Assembly (NCBI GenBank): GCA_002049455.2
Contig: KV919037.1
Span: 42,635 to 106,634 of the forward strand
Direction: 5' to 3'
DNA: 64,000 bases
From: Porphyra umbilicalis
Taxonomy: Eukaryota > Rhodophyta > Bangiophyceae > Bangiales > Bangiaceae
A program made the position numbers and the translations under genes. The notes under the pieces are model-generated. The model had not been told where the DNA came from. It did no database searches and saw nothing but the letters and a program-made list of their open reading frames with translations. Shown here in pieces: positions 44,953 to 55,591 of this stretch; position 1 is the first letter of the stretch; every line of letters begins with the position of its first letter.

Positions 44953-45719
44953 CCGCGCTTCGTCGCTGCACGGGGAAGCTCAACAGAACGCCGAATGAGA
45001 TTGCTTGTTTGGCAACACGACAACAAACGCCCATCTGTTGAGACTTCGGTTCAGGCGACAAACCCCCCGACAAACCGCGTTTCCATTCGGCGTATCTATT
45101 GGTCACTCTCGAGAAGGGACCATGCAGATGTGGCGACCTCGTGTGGATCTCGTGTGGCCCATTCGTGTGAAGACGGGTAGTAGGCTGTTTATCATGTATT
45201 AGGACCCTTAGTAGAACCTGGTGAGACTTGAAGTCGTCCAGCGGCACTGTTGAAGAGGCGACCCCACCCGACGGCGCCAATGACGTGGGAGTAATTTGAG
45301 AATTTCGAGAGAGCGCGTAGCAGCATGCGAAAAGAGAAGAAGACACTACGTCTTTCGACCACGCCGAGGCACGGAGCCGTCTGCGTCTTCGTCGCAGTGC
45401 TTGGTGGTGCTACTGCAGAAAGTGAAAAGCAGCTTCCTCGTCGCTATGGTACAGCTGTTTCATTTTTCCTGTGCCGCGGGCGGCGGGACTGCAGAGACAC
45501 ACGCGAAGTTGGTGTGTAGGTTGTCCAGCGCTTCCACATACGCGGCGGTCGTGGCGGCGGTAGCAGTGTCACCACCACTCCCACCACCGCCACCGCCACA
45601 CCAGCGCTGGTGCCATCCCCCATGGACACAAATTCGCTCAACACGCTAAACCTGCCAGCCGATAGATGCTCGCGTACGCGCAACTCCCTACCAACCAACA
45701 GCGGGCAAGCCCCCTTCGC
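44953..45719. other. intergenic accessory DNA
   Basis: No protein-like frame. 45530-45600 is a CCACC/GCC-rich lead-in to the minisatellite. Confidence 0.4.
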
Positions 45720-46500
45720 TGACATTGTGGCTGGCGCCACCACCTCCGACCGGCACAACAAGCACCCACCGGCGCCACCTCCGCCCACCGCCGCCACCAA
45801 CAACGACCGGCGCCACCAACAACGACGGGCTCCACCTCCGCCCACCGCCGCCACCAACAACGACCGGCGCCACCTCCACCCACCTCCGCCCACCGCCGCC
45901 CACCGCCGCCACCAACCCCGACCGGCGCCGCATCCGCCCACCGCCGCCACCAACCCCGACTGGCGCCACCTCCGCCCACCGCCGCCACCAACCCTGACTG
46001 GCGACACCTCCGCCCACCAACGCCACCAACCCCGACTGGCGCCACCTCCGCCCACCGCCGCCACCAACCCCGACCGGCGCCGCCAACACCCGCGGACGCC
46101 ACCAACACCGACCGGCGGCACTTCTGCCCACCGCCGCCACCAACACCGACCGGCGGCAGTTCTGACCACCGCCGCCACCAACCCCGACTGGCGCCACGTC
46201 CGCCCATCGCTGCCACCAACCCCGACCGGCGCCGCCAACACCCGCGGACGCCACCAACACCGACCGGCGGCACTTCTGCCCACCGACGCTACCAACACCC
46301 GCCGGCGCCACCTCCGCGTATCGCCGCTACCAACACCCGCCAGAGCCACCTCCGCGCACCGCTGCCACCAACCCCGACCGGCGCCGCCAACACGCACCGG
46401 CGCCACCATCTCGCACCGGCGCCACCACCTCCCACTGGCACAACCGACCATGACCGGCGCCACCGCTGCCCGGCAGCCAGCACCCTGCCCCGTCGTCGTC
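45720..46500. repeat. GGCGCCAC-rich minisatellite next to the transposase gene
   Basis: About twenty imperfect units of roughly 33-40 bp containing GGCGCCAC(C) and CCACCAAC(A/C)CCGAC. All units share the order GGCGCCACCTCCGCCCACC, GCCGCC, ACCAACCCCGAC with small indels and a subset with GGCGGCACTTCTG. The array stops about 50 bp from the stop codon of the transposase. Both strands are open, giving low-complexity Pro/His or Gly/Trp/Arg frames that I do not consider genes. Its position suggests a subterminal repeat array of the element. Confidence 0.85.
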
Positions 46501-46547
46501 GCGCTCCCCCGCCGTCATCGCCCTCCCCCGCTACCGTCGGGCGTGCA

Positions 46548-49500
46548 CTAGCTGCTAGGGTTGAGAACGCGCGATGTGAACGGGAAGAAGCTGTTTGTGA
46601 AGAAGCGCTGCGCATGACGCTCGGCAGCGGTATTGCAGTCTCCCCAATTTTGGCCGATCCGACAAGAACAACTGTGCAGAACAGATGCACGACAGCCATC
46701 CATCCGGCCGGATACGACCTCTCGACCAATCAGAAGTTGTGCGGTCTGTAGGTTGTTCCTGTCCGGATCGGCCAGAATCGGGAAGAATGAAATATAAGGT
46801 GTGTTAGATGGCACGGCGCGGAGCCCGTGACGATCACACAAGTCTTCAAATTCCGGTACGACATGCTCAATGCGTAGCACCTGGCACAGGGGCACACAGT
46901 GAAGCGAGGGCCAGTCATCAGCAGGGTTGTCAAAGCGCCACGCCATTCGCCTACAGCCCGAACCCGACAAAGCGCACTGCGCTACAGGTGCGACCGGCTC
47001 GAGGCGCCGCACGACGGCAAAGTCGTCCTGCGCTCCTCCCAGCATCCGCACGACGATGCGTACCCAGCTCAGTGCCCGTTGGCCGTTCATGTCTGTGTAC
47101 CAGATGTAGTCGTACCGCGGCTTGCCGAGGTAGCTATCGGTCGCGCACGCCGTCTGGACTACCGACGGAGCACCCCACTCAAAGGTGCAATGGAACGAGA
47201 AGGATGTGCTCACCACAACGGAGCAGTTGGGGCTCTTGTCGAGCAGCTCGCCAAGCGCACCCATACCCGGTAGCACCTGCACGTCGGAGACCTTGAGCCG
47301 CTGGCCCCGTTCGGACCTTGGCAGAAGATGCACCGGCTCTGTCGGCACGTCGCCTTCATCGACGTTCCCGTCGAGTATGTCGAACAATCCGCCATTTTCG
47401 TCCCCCTTCTCGTCCTCCAGGTCCTTGAGCTCGCGTAGCACCTCGTTTTGGGTCTCGCTAGCCCGCATCATCTGCAGAACGATTGTGGGCCCGCGCTTGT
47501 TGGTGCGCGAGTCCATTCTCTTGCAGGGACCGTGGAGAGTCTCGTTCTCGCTCGTGTCGCCCTCCCACACATTCCCGTTGCGTAGGAGGGCCACGAGAAG
47601 GTGGTTGGCCAGTCGATGGGACTTGGATGTGTGCATTGGCCCGAGCAAGAGATCCACACGGTTGATGATGAGGTCGCACGCCTTGTCGGCGAGATCGCGC
47701 ATCTGCTGCTCCGTCATTCTTGTCGTATCAGCCACGTTGTCGCCCATCAACTTCCCCCCGAAGGCAGCCATGCGACAGAAGACGTCCAAGACCGCGCGGT
47801 GCAGCGGGAGATTGCCATACACCTGCCGGTACCTCGTGGATGTTGTCACGTCTGGTACAACTGGGTCTGGTAGCACCTCGTCGGCCGGCTGCAGCACGGC
47901 ACCATTCGGTCCGTGGCCGTCATCGACCTCGTCGGCGTCACCGTTCGATGGGCGTTGCGCCGCCGCTACCTGCGTTGGTGAGGCATCTGCGTGCCGCGTG
48001 GGGCGCTACTCTACCGGCCCACCAACCCCTGCAATCATGTGTGGCATCAAGGTGAGCCCGTATCGCCATTGCCTGCCCGTCATTTGCAGCTGCTTCTCGT
48101 CGGGAGGCACGAGAAAGCTATACACAGGTGGAACAGAGCAGATTATGCGGAGGAGCGAGATGCTGGAGTCCCACGAGAGAGTCTCAGTTTCTTGTGAAGT
48201 GATGGACTCGCCCAAGTCTTTCACACGACCGAGTGGGTTGCCACACGCCACCGGCAGCACAGACCGCGGGTACGCGCATGGACACGGCCACAGATTCAAG
48301 GTCGCCACAACCACTCCCCGCGCCCGCCCTCATTGTACCACCTCGGGTCTTCCCACTGTGTCGCTGTCAAGGTGAAAGAGTGCACAAGGAAGATCAGAGT
48401 CCAACCAAAGAGAGCAAAGAGAGCGCGAGCACGTACCCCGGAGGTGTCGGCGACGGCACGCAAAGATGCCCCATGTCCCAGGCCCGCAGATTGAGAGCCT
48501 CTAATGACGCTGGCACCGGACCAAGACGGGCGTCCTCGCCCGCACATGCGATACTCAAAGAAGTGGGGAAGCGTTGTGCCACCGTGCGCACGACACCGAT
48601 CTTCCACACGTGTAGGACGTCAAAGGAAATGATGTCGTACAGCCGCTTGTTCTCGGTCGCGAGGCCCCACACTGCGCCGACGGCGGGTACAAATGCAAGT
48701 GCGCTGTGCGTGGCCCGCAACTGGTGGCGAAGGGACGGTCGCGGGTCAGCGTCGCGCGCGATTGCTCCTTTCAACTGGGCGACCAGCACGGCCGTCACGT
48801 CGCAGGCCGCTGCACCGACGCCATTTGGCCCGCCCGCCACGTCGCGGCGCACCATGCAGTGTGAGCAGAAAACCTCGCACGCGTTGCCCATGAGGCAGAC
48901 GAGGGAGCGCTCGGCGAGCTGGTCAGTGACGAGACCCACGAGGCGCGGAACAGCGGTCAACGCACGCTGGCCCGGGAACTGCACGGCGACGCCGTCTTGA
49001 CTTGCACCCACAAACCGACGCAGAAGAATGGCCAAGCACCGCTGCAGGACGCCGTTGCGACTGTCACTTGCGCGGCGGCGAGCAGCCTCCGTGCAGGCGA
49101 CCGGCTTGCCGAAATGCGGCGCGTAGCCGACGGTGACCCACTGCACCGACCGGTCACGAACGTTGAGCACACGGGCCCGAATAGGGTACATGTAGTGTGC
49201 GCCGGACCAGGACACCACGGCTTCGTCGATGAAGAGCTGGACGGCCAACACAAAGGAGTGTGATCCGTGACGACGACGCACGACGACCTCCTCCGACAGA
49301 AAAAGGTCACTGTCCATCATCTAGGAACGGAGCCGCGTCCCATCGGGTCCCGCGCCAAGCTCCTCACCCCAGACTTGCACGTGTCTCGCGTTCCGCAGCA
49401 GGTCCAACGCGACGATGAGAAGGTCCCGGGAGTAGAACTTGTAGGGCACCCCTTCCACCACCAATGGGGTCTCATCCCAGAAGATCTTGGACAAGACTCG

Positions 49501-50373
49501 CCGCTGCTCTTCGCGCAGAGCGGCGACAAACGCACTGTTGGTGGGGAAGGTGCGGGCGAGCTCGCCCACCTCGTGTTCAGAGGCTTCTCCTCCCTCGTCC
49601 GCCGAGACCGCGTCGTCGCCCCCACCGCTTGTTGACGGTCGTCGCGCGCTGCCGACCAAAGGAGCATCCCGAGAGCGCTTCCGCCGACGCCCATCGTCGC
49701 GACGCTCGTCCCGCGGGGGGCATGCCACCCCCCCCCGCTCCGCCAACAACAGCACCGACACGTACCAGCGCTGGTCTGCTTCCGATAGCCCAGCCCCCCC
49801 TGCGCTCAGTGCAAACATCAGGGCTTGGCGTAGGAGCGGCCTGTTGAACCGGGATGGGCGCTCCCCAACAGACGGCGGCACAAGGCGCCTGCTCCTGCTC
49901 GTCTCGGGCATCGCCTCGTAGTACGCTCGAATGCGTGCGGCGGTAGACATTTGGAACACGGTGCGCGGCCTGCGCACCGGCAGTGTCCCGCGCGTGTACC
50001 CGTCCACTGGCACACGGACGACGCCCAGGACACCGAGAGCAGGATGCTCCGCAGAAGCGTGCCCGTCCTCGGCGCAGCCAGCAGGATCCGGCGGGTTGCC
50101 CGGCGTGGGCGACGTCACCGGCACGGAACCGGTGCCGACGCCGTCAACATTGCTGGCGACCGACGAACCCCCTGAAACCGCTGCGTGACGGTGCTCGGCG
50201 GCCGAGGACTGGTGGAGAGGCTCGAAGAATCCTGGCGGGGGCACTAGCCGGTTGCAATGAGGGTGCCGGGCGCTCATGTGGTGGTTGCGCGTCGCCTTGG
50301 TGGCGAACACCCGAGGACAAAACCAGCAAATCCACCTGGCCACAGCATCTTCGCTGTCCGTACTGCCGTCCAT
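46548..50373 (-). CDS. Plavaka/KDZ-type (CACTA superfamily) transposase, several exons
   Basis: ATG at 50373-50371. The N-terminus has a C2H2 finger (WICWFCPRVFATKATRNHHM, then SARHPHC). A segment ending near 49350 (VPYKFYSRDLLIVALDLLRN) matches the family region before the catalytic core. A TAG at 49323-49321 interrupts the frame just before MMDSDLFLSEEV; it could instead be the end of a short phase-0 intron (donor GTGCAA, acceptor CCTAG). The core has LFIDEAVVSWSGAHYMYPI, CSHCMVRRDVAGG and ISFDVLHVWKIGVVRT, which parallel the Plavaka D-x-T/YP, Cys-cluster and D-x-LH motifs. A donor GTACGT lies at 48436-48431. An exon near 48290-48060 (GNPLGRVKDLGESITSQETE) and a last exon from about 47971 to 46548 follow; the latter contains GDTSENETLHGPCKRMDSRT, the family's E-x2-H-K block. 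Exon 1/2 phase does not resolve by eye, so the copy may be defective. Confidence 0.75.
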
Positions 50374-51028
50374 ACTCTGTTGGGAGGCCAGTCATTGCAT
50401 CCAGAAAGCCATGTGTGCGTACATGGAGCACAGCGGAATTAGAGAGAAGTGCCCTGTCAGTAAAGTGCAACTGTGCGAAGTCTGCCATCCAAGTACCCAC
50501 AAGCTCCTCGCTGTCCCCAGCCGCAAGGCGGGTACATACATACACCAGTTATGCTCACATGTGCAGGCTCGTACATATGGCTCTAAGCAGACGTAGGATG
50601 TGCGTACGTACGTCGTAGATTGTCGAGTCTGTGTGACATGTGTGTTGCAGCACCATGCACGGTGGACGGAGGGGCGATAGGGAGGGGGAGGCGGGGGGGG
50701 GAGACGATCATCGCTCAATGAAGGCCCGACACCTGGTATGCAGCACAGAGGGTCAGTCCTTAGTAGCTGACTGACCAAAACGCCGGGGTCGCTCTCTACT
50801 GCCGACACACTGCTGCGCGACGTGCGGCGGCCGACAAGACGAGCCACAACACACGTCGACACAATCCGTACTCCCAAAGCAATCGAGCCTCCCCATCTCC
50901 TGCAGGCAGTCACACCGAAATGAAGGCTCAGAACTTAGACGTATAATGTGCTTCGATTGCCCCGATGTCGATGACCCGGATCCGTCGCTGTAGCTTCCTT
51001 CGTGAAGCACCTCCACACCCTCAACGGC
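50374..51028. other. intergenic between divergent transposase and two-exon gene
   Basis: Shared 5' region of two divergent genes. A short G-rich run at 50670-50702. No terminal repeat recognised. Confidence 0.4.
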
Positions 51029-51973
51029 ATGGGTACGTGGAGCTCTCCCTCGTCGTCGGCTACCCGTCTCGTTTTGAAGCTCTCTCCCGACGAGTTTGCA
51101 GAGCTGTTTCGCGACGACGCATTCATCAAGGATGCGCACGGCCGGCTGGCCATCCTCGAGGCACTGACCAAGATGATCGAGGATATTGAGGGCACGGCGG
51201 CGATGGTGGCTTGGTCGAGTCCTAACAAGGCGACCCGCGTCATCCGGTGCCTGTATGGAAACTTTGCTAATGTCTCGTTCCGAGTAAGTTTGTCGCGCAC
51301 GCCCGACGCCTTCGCTGTTGCCTGAACCTGTTCTTGGTATGTGTGTCATGTTACTTAGCGGCACGTGATCAGTCCCGGTATGTCCAGCTACTGACCGTGT
51401 TTCTCTTGCTCTTTCGGTGCGCTTGTTGGTGACATCATCTGGCATGCACAGGTGCGCTCCTATCTTCGAAACCGCGCCGGGCTGCCGCCCGTAACGATGG
51501 GGGTGGGGATATTGAACCAGGGGCATCACTCCCTATTCGAGCGAGAGCTCCTGCTTCTTCACGACGTGCTTCCCAAGGACGCGGACGTCCACGACGGGCT
51601 GCAGCTACTCGACGGCCGCGACGCGAACCGTCATGATGCGCTTCCCGCTGCTGGCCCTGGTGCGGTCGTCGTCCCTGTGCCTTCTGGGACAGCGGCTACG
51701 CCGGTTCTTCCTGTGCAGCCGGTGCTTGCCGTGCACACTCCTTCACCCGCCCACTCCGAGGCGCCTAGTGGCCCTGTCCTTCGCAAGCCCCCTCATGCCG
51801 TGCGCCTTGCGGCGCTTCCGCCTGGCATCCCAGTCCTGTCGGGGTCACAAGCTGCGCGGGAGGCTCAGCGGCACCAGGAGGACGAGTGGGACGAGGAGGA
51901 GGATGACGAAATTCGTCCCGTTGCTGATGAGTACGCCGCGAAGTGGCGAGCGTACTACGCTGCTCGTCGTTAA
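51029..51973 (+). CDS. two-exon protein of unknown function with acidic C-terminus
   Basis: Exon 1 51029-51283 (ATG, 85 codons) and exon 2 51452-51973, joined by an intron with donor GTAAGT and acceptor GCACAG, phase 0; product 258 residues ending in TAA. Exon 1 encodes a helical domain (LKLSPDEFAELFRDDAFIKD; ALTKMIEDIEGTAAMVAWSS). Exon 2 continues with RSYLRNRAGLPPVTMGVGIL and SLFERELLLLHDVLPKDA. Then comes a Pro/Val-rich linker and a strongly acidic tail (DEWDEEEDDEIRPVADEY) ending KWRAYYAARR. No family recognised. It is transcribed divergently from the transposase, an arrangement that fits a second element gene, but a resident gene is equally possible. An earlier exon may exist, since the same frame is open upstream to about 51000. 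Confidence 0.65.
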
Positions 51974-53170
51974 GCTGTGCCGGGCAGCCTGCTCTTCCTG
52001 CAGACCGGGCGTTTGGATGGCTCGACCGACCCCGTCCTCTCGCACTGGCCAGGAGTGCAATTCTCCTTTCGTTGCTTGTCTTGTGTGTGATTGTTTGCTT
52101 GTGTTGTGATTGTTGCTTGTGTTGCCGAGGCCAGACGTTCTGGTGCCGACTGCACCACCGTCGTATCGGTCTGGTGACGTGCTCGCTTTTGTTCTTTTTG
52201 CTGCATTGTGGTCTGGTTCTGTATTCAGACCTGCCTTCCTTCGGCGTGGGATTGAATCGGCTGCGGCTAGCGTCCCTGTCTGTCGTGCTTTGGGTCGGCG
52301 CATCGATGGTTTTGTTGTGTCTGTAGCTGTAGACCACGGGCAAAAGAAAAATACCATTTTTGTAGCAACCGAACGCACTGCAGACCGTGGGCCCGTCCCC
52401 GTCCAGCCTGACAAAATCTTTCGTTGTCCATTTTCAACAAGTCGGGCTGCATACACAATATTTACATGAGTCTAGTCCGGACGGACTGCATTGCGTCACA
52501 CTAAGCCGTTTCCGCTGCCGGTCGCTAATCAGCGGGATGGCCGCGGCTCATCTGCTGTCTTTCGTCGTTGACTCGTGATCCAGAGCTCAGCACCCGAACA
52601 TTAATAAAACAGAATCGCGCTTGTTGCTCTGTTGTTCGGACACAGAGGCCCCAACAGATTCTCGGTTTGTTACGGCCGCGTCCCGTGCAGCGACGATCGC
52701 ACTGCGAACGCGGCCCGATCGCCGCCACGCAGGCGTGGCGCGCCGCGCCGCCGGCGCGCCGCGCACCCGACCCCGCGCCCCTCGTGCGAGGTCGGCGGCC
52801 CGCGTCGGCGAGCGCCGCAGCGCGCGCGCTCCGCGCCGCGCCGCCCGTCCCCACGCCGCCGCACCGCGCGGCCGCCCGCCGCGCCGACGCGTCGGCCCGC
52901 CGACCGCCCGGCGCGCGTGGCCGCCCCCGGTGCGCCCCCCGTCCCGCCGCTCCGCTGCGTCGGCGCCCGTGGGGCCGCGCCGGCGTGGTTCCCCCCCCTC
53001 CCCCCCCCGCACTCACCCTGCGCTTGGGCGTTCCCCCCCCTCCACTGGGGGTGCGCGCCGCCCTCCTCCCCGCGCATGGCCAGCGCCCACGGGGTGGCCA
53101 ATGGGGCCCCCCCGCCGACGTTGCGCCCCGCCCCCCGGGCGGGCGCCGCCCTCTACCCCCCCGCGGGCGG
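51974..53170. other. intergenic, then GC-rich 5' leader of the glycosyltransferase gene
   Basis: 51974-52620 is lower GC with no gene. 52680-53170 is GC-rich and open in several frames; in the glycosyltransferase frame no ATG precedes 53171. Confidence 0.4.
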
Positions 53171-54970
53171 ATGGCGGTGCTCCTCGCTGTGCTCTTGGGC
53201 GTGGCCGCCGTGATGGCGGCCGCCGCCGCCACGCGTTCGGCGCGGCGGACCGGCCGCCACGCGTCGGTGGCGGTGTTGGTCAACCCCCCCCCCTCCCCCC
53301 TCCCCCCCGCCTCCTCCTCCCCCACCGGCGCAGACGCTGACGGCGGCGCCGGAGGTGACGGCGGCGGCGACGGCGCCCCCTTTGAGGCGGGCTATGACCC
53401 TCCGCTGGGCGACGGGGTGGCCCTCCCCCCCGCGTGGCACGGGGCGCTGCTGGTCGACTACCCCGCCCTCCACGCGCGCCTGCGGGCAGCCCACGCGGTC
53501 GGCGACTGGTCGGCGGGCGGTGCGCTCGTGTGGGCGTGCCCCGAAGTGAAATGTGCGGGGTTGGGCGACCGCCTGCGGGGACTCGGCTTTGCCTACCTCC
53601 TCGCTGCCGCCACCCGCCGCGCGCTGTACGTGACGTGGGACGAGCCGCCGCTGACGGGCGTGCTCCGGGGGGGGGTCATTGACTGGGTGGCCCCGCCGCC
53701 CGTCGCCGAGCCGCTCGCCGCCGCCGCGGCGGCAGCCGCGCGGCGGCAGGGGCGCGCGCACAAGAAGCGGGAGCGGCCCCAGCCGCCGCCGCCGACCGCC
53801 GTGGGGGACCCCCCCCGCCTCGGCGTGTTGCCCTGGTGGAACTGCCACCCGCCGCTCAGCTGCGGCGGCACCCCCTCCATGCCCAACGTGTCGGAGCTGG
53901 CGGGCCTCCGCCCCGGCCGCCGCGCAACGCCCGCGTGGGCGGCCGACGTTGCCGCCGGCCGCGTGCCCGTCACGCGGATGGACTTGTTGACCGACGACCT
54001 CGACGCGGCCACCGCCGCCGCCGAGGTGATTGCGCTCGAGACGCGGCTGCTGCCCGACTTGTCCTACTTTGCCCTCAACCCGCACGTGCGGGCGTCGGAG
54101 GTGTTTCCGTTTGAGGCCCCCACCCCGCTGTCGGCGGCGACGCGCGGCGGCGCGGCGGGCGCGCCCCTGCCGCCGCCGCCGCCGCCGCTGCCGACGGCGA
54201 CGGGCCTCGGGCGGGCGCTGACGCGCGCGCTCTTCCGCCCGACGCCCACCCTCATCGCCGCCGCGGCACCGTTGCGGGCGAGCCTCGCCGCCGCGGCGGC
54301 GGCGGCGGGCACGCCGCCGGGCGTCTACTACGCGGTGCACGTGCGGACGGGGTTGGATTTTGGGGAGGATTTGGTCGGCCGCGCGCCGACTGACTGGCCC
54401 GCCACCGCCGCCGCGCTGCTGTCGTGCGTGGACGCGCTCGAGTTGGCGCACCTCGGGCGGGCGGCGCCGCCGTTGCCCGTCAATCGCAGCGGCGGCCGCA
54501 ACGGCGGCGGCGGTGGCAGCGACGGCGACCGGGGCCTTTTGTCCCGGTGGTGGTGGGGGTCCCCCCCCACCCCCCCCCCCCGCCGCCGCGCACCCATCTT
54601 CCTCGCCACCGACGGGTCGGCGTTTAAAGAACCCTTTGCCACCGCCGCCGCGGCCGCCGGCCGCACGGTCGTGTCGGCGGCGGCCAAGGCGGCGCACCTC
54701 ACCCACAACGTGGGGCGCCCGGGGCGGGCAGCGGGCATGGCCGCCGCGTTTGCCGACCTCCTCGTCCTCGGCGGGGGAACGGGCGGCCTCGTGGCGGGGA
54801 CGCAGTCGGGGTTTGTGGTGACGGCGGATCGGCTGTTTGGGGAGGGGCGCGGCGTCTTGCCCGCCGCGACGGAGGAGTGTGACCGGCGGGTGGATATGTG
54901 GTCGCGGGGGTTCAAGGACGCGGTGGGGTCGCTGCGCACGGCGGAGCAGATTCGGAGGCGGGGGTTTTGA
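53171..54970 (+). CDS. fucosyltransferase-like type II Golgi glycosyltransferase
   Basis: 599 residues in one frame, ATG at 53171, TGA at 54968-54970. Residues 1-20 (MAVLLAVLLGVAAVMAAAAA) form a signal anchor followed by a Pro/Gly-rich stem. The catalytic region begins near residue 118 with CPEVKCAGLGDRLRGLGFAY, the GxGDRxRG motif seen in fucosyltransferase-like GT-B enzymes (also NodZ, FUT8 and GT37 types). Later motifs are YFALNPHVRASEVFPF, VYYAVHVRTGLDF (the HxR-type sugar-nucleotide site), IFLATDGSAFKEPF and DLLVLGGGTGGLVAGTQSGF, the last typical of the C-terminal donor-binding half. Exact donor and acceptor cannot be stated. It probably modifies secreted or wall glycans. An N-glycosylation-like NRS and NVS are present. 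Confidence 0.72.
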   Translation: MAVLLAVLLGVAAVMAAAAATRSARRTGRHASVAVLVNPPPSPLPPASSSPTGADADGGAGGDGGGDGAPFEAGYDPPLGDGVALPPAWHGALLVDYPALHARLRAAHAVGDWSAGGALVWACPEVKCAGLGDRLRGLGFAYLLAAATRRALYVTWDEPPLTGVLRGGVIDWVAPPPVAEPLAAAAAAAARRQGRAHKKRERPQPPPPTAVGDPPRLGVLPWWNCHPPLSCGGTPSMPNVSELAGLRPGRRATPAWAADVAAGRVPVTRMDLLTDDLDAATAAAEVIALETRLLPDLSYFALNPHVRASEVFPFEAPTPLSAATRGGAAGAPLPPPPPPLPTATGLGRALTRALFRPTPTLIAAAAPLRASLAAAAAAAGTPPGVYYAVHVRTGLDFGEDLVGRAPTDWPATAAALLSCVDALELAHLGRAAPPLPVNRSGGRNGGGGGSDGDRGLLSRWWWGSPPTPPPRRRAPIFLATDGSAFKEPFATAAAAAGRTVVSAAAKAAHLTHNVGRPGRAAGMAAAFADLLVLGGGTGGLVAGTQSGFVVTADRLFGEGRGVLPAATEECDRRVDMWSRGFKDAVGSLRTAEQIRRRGF

Positions 54971-55591
54971 CGGTGGGGGGGGGGGGGTGCGTGGACGGAT
55001 GCGCGAGAGGGGGTAGCAACGATGGCGTGTGGGCGGTGGCTGCCAGGGGGCGGGCGCGTCACGCCCGACGGCGGGGCGGTTGCAGACCGGGACGCGCTGT
55101 GGGTTGTGTCGGGCGCAGCCTGGGAGGGCGGGGGTGCACCGACGGCGGTGTCGGCGACGGCAAAGCGGACCATTGTCGTGCGGCAGCGCCCGACACGTCC
55201 GCGGCGCCACGTCGGTCGGCGGACGATGCTGCCACTACCAGGACGTGGCTCGACGGCCGGGAGGTACCCGTTTCTTGGGACCCCGCGCCCGAGACCCGCC
55301 GCGGCGGCGCCCCCCCCGCGGGCCCTTGTACGCGGCCGCGCAAGGGCTCCTGGTCGGGCGACCACCCTGCCGTCGTGCGACGGCGTGCGCGTCCCTCTGC
55401 CGTGGGCATGACGCTGCCGGCCGACGGTGCCGGCGGCGGCTGCGAGTCGACCGACAGCGGCAGCCTCGCCGCCTGCGGGTGGCCGGGCTACCACCGTTCG
55501 TGATCGCTTGGGCCGTCGGCAAAATAACTCCGCGTTTTCATTGCTGTACGTGATCCGCCTCCACCCACCCCCATCCGCCGCCTCTGTCTGC
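54971..55591. other. intergenic between glycosyltransferase and HAD genes
   Basis: GC-rich with open but low-quality frames on both strands; holds the 3' flank of one gene and the promoter of the next. Nothing else recognised. Confidence 0.4.

Larger units (their letters stand above)
45720..50400 (-). mobile_element. Plavaka/KDZ-like DNA transposon, borders undefined
   Basis: Core is the transposase gene 46548-50373 with the flanking minisatellite as a likely subterminal region. I could not find terminal inverted repeats or a target-site duplication by eye, so the true ends may lie outside, and the divergent gene at 51029-51973 could belong to the element. Confidence 0.6.

Noticed and set aside
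45610-46551. Open frames over the minisatellite on both strands
   Set aside because: They are translations of a tandem repeat with no stop codon in the unit; no sign of a real protein.
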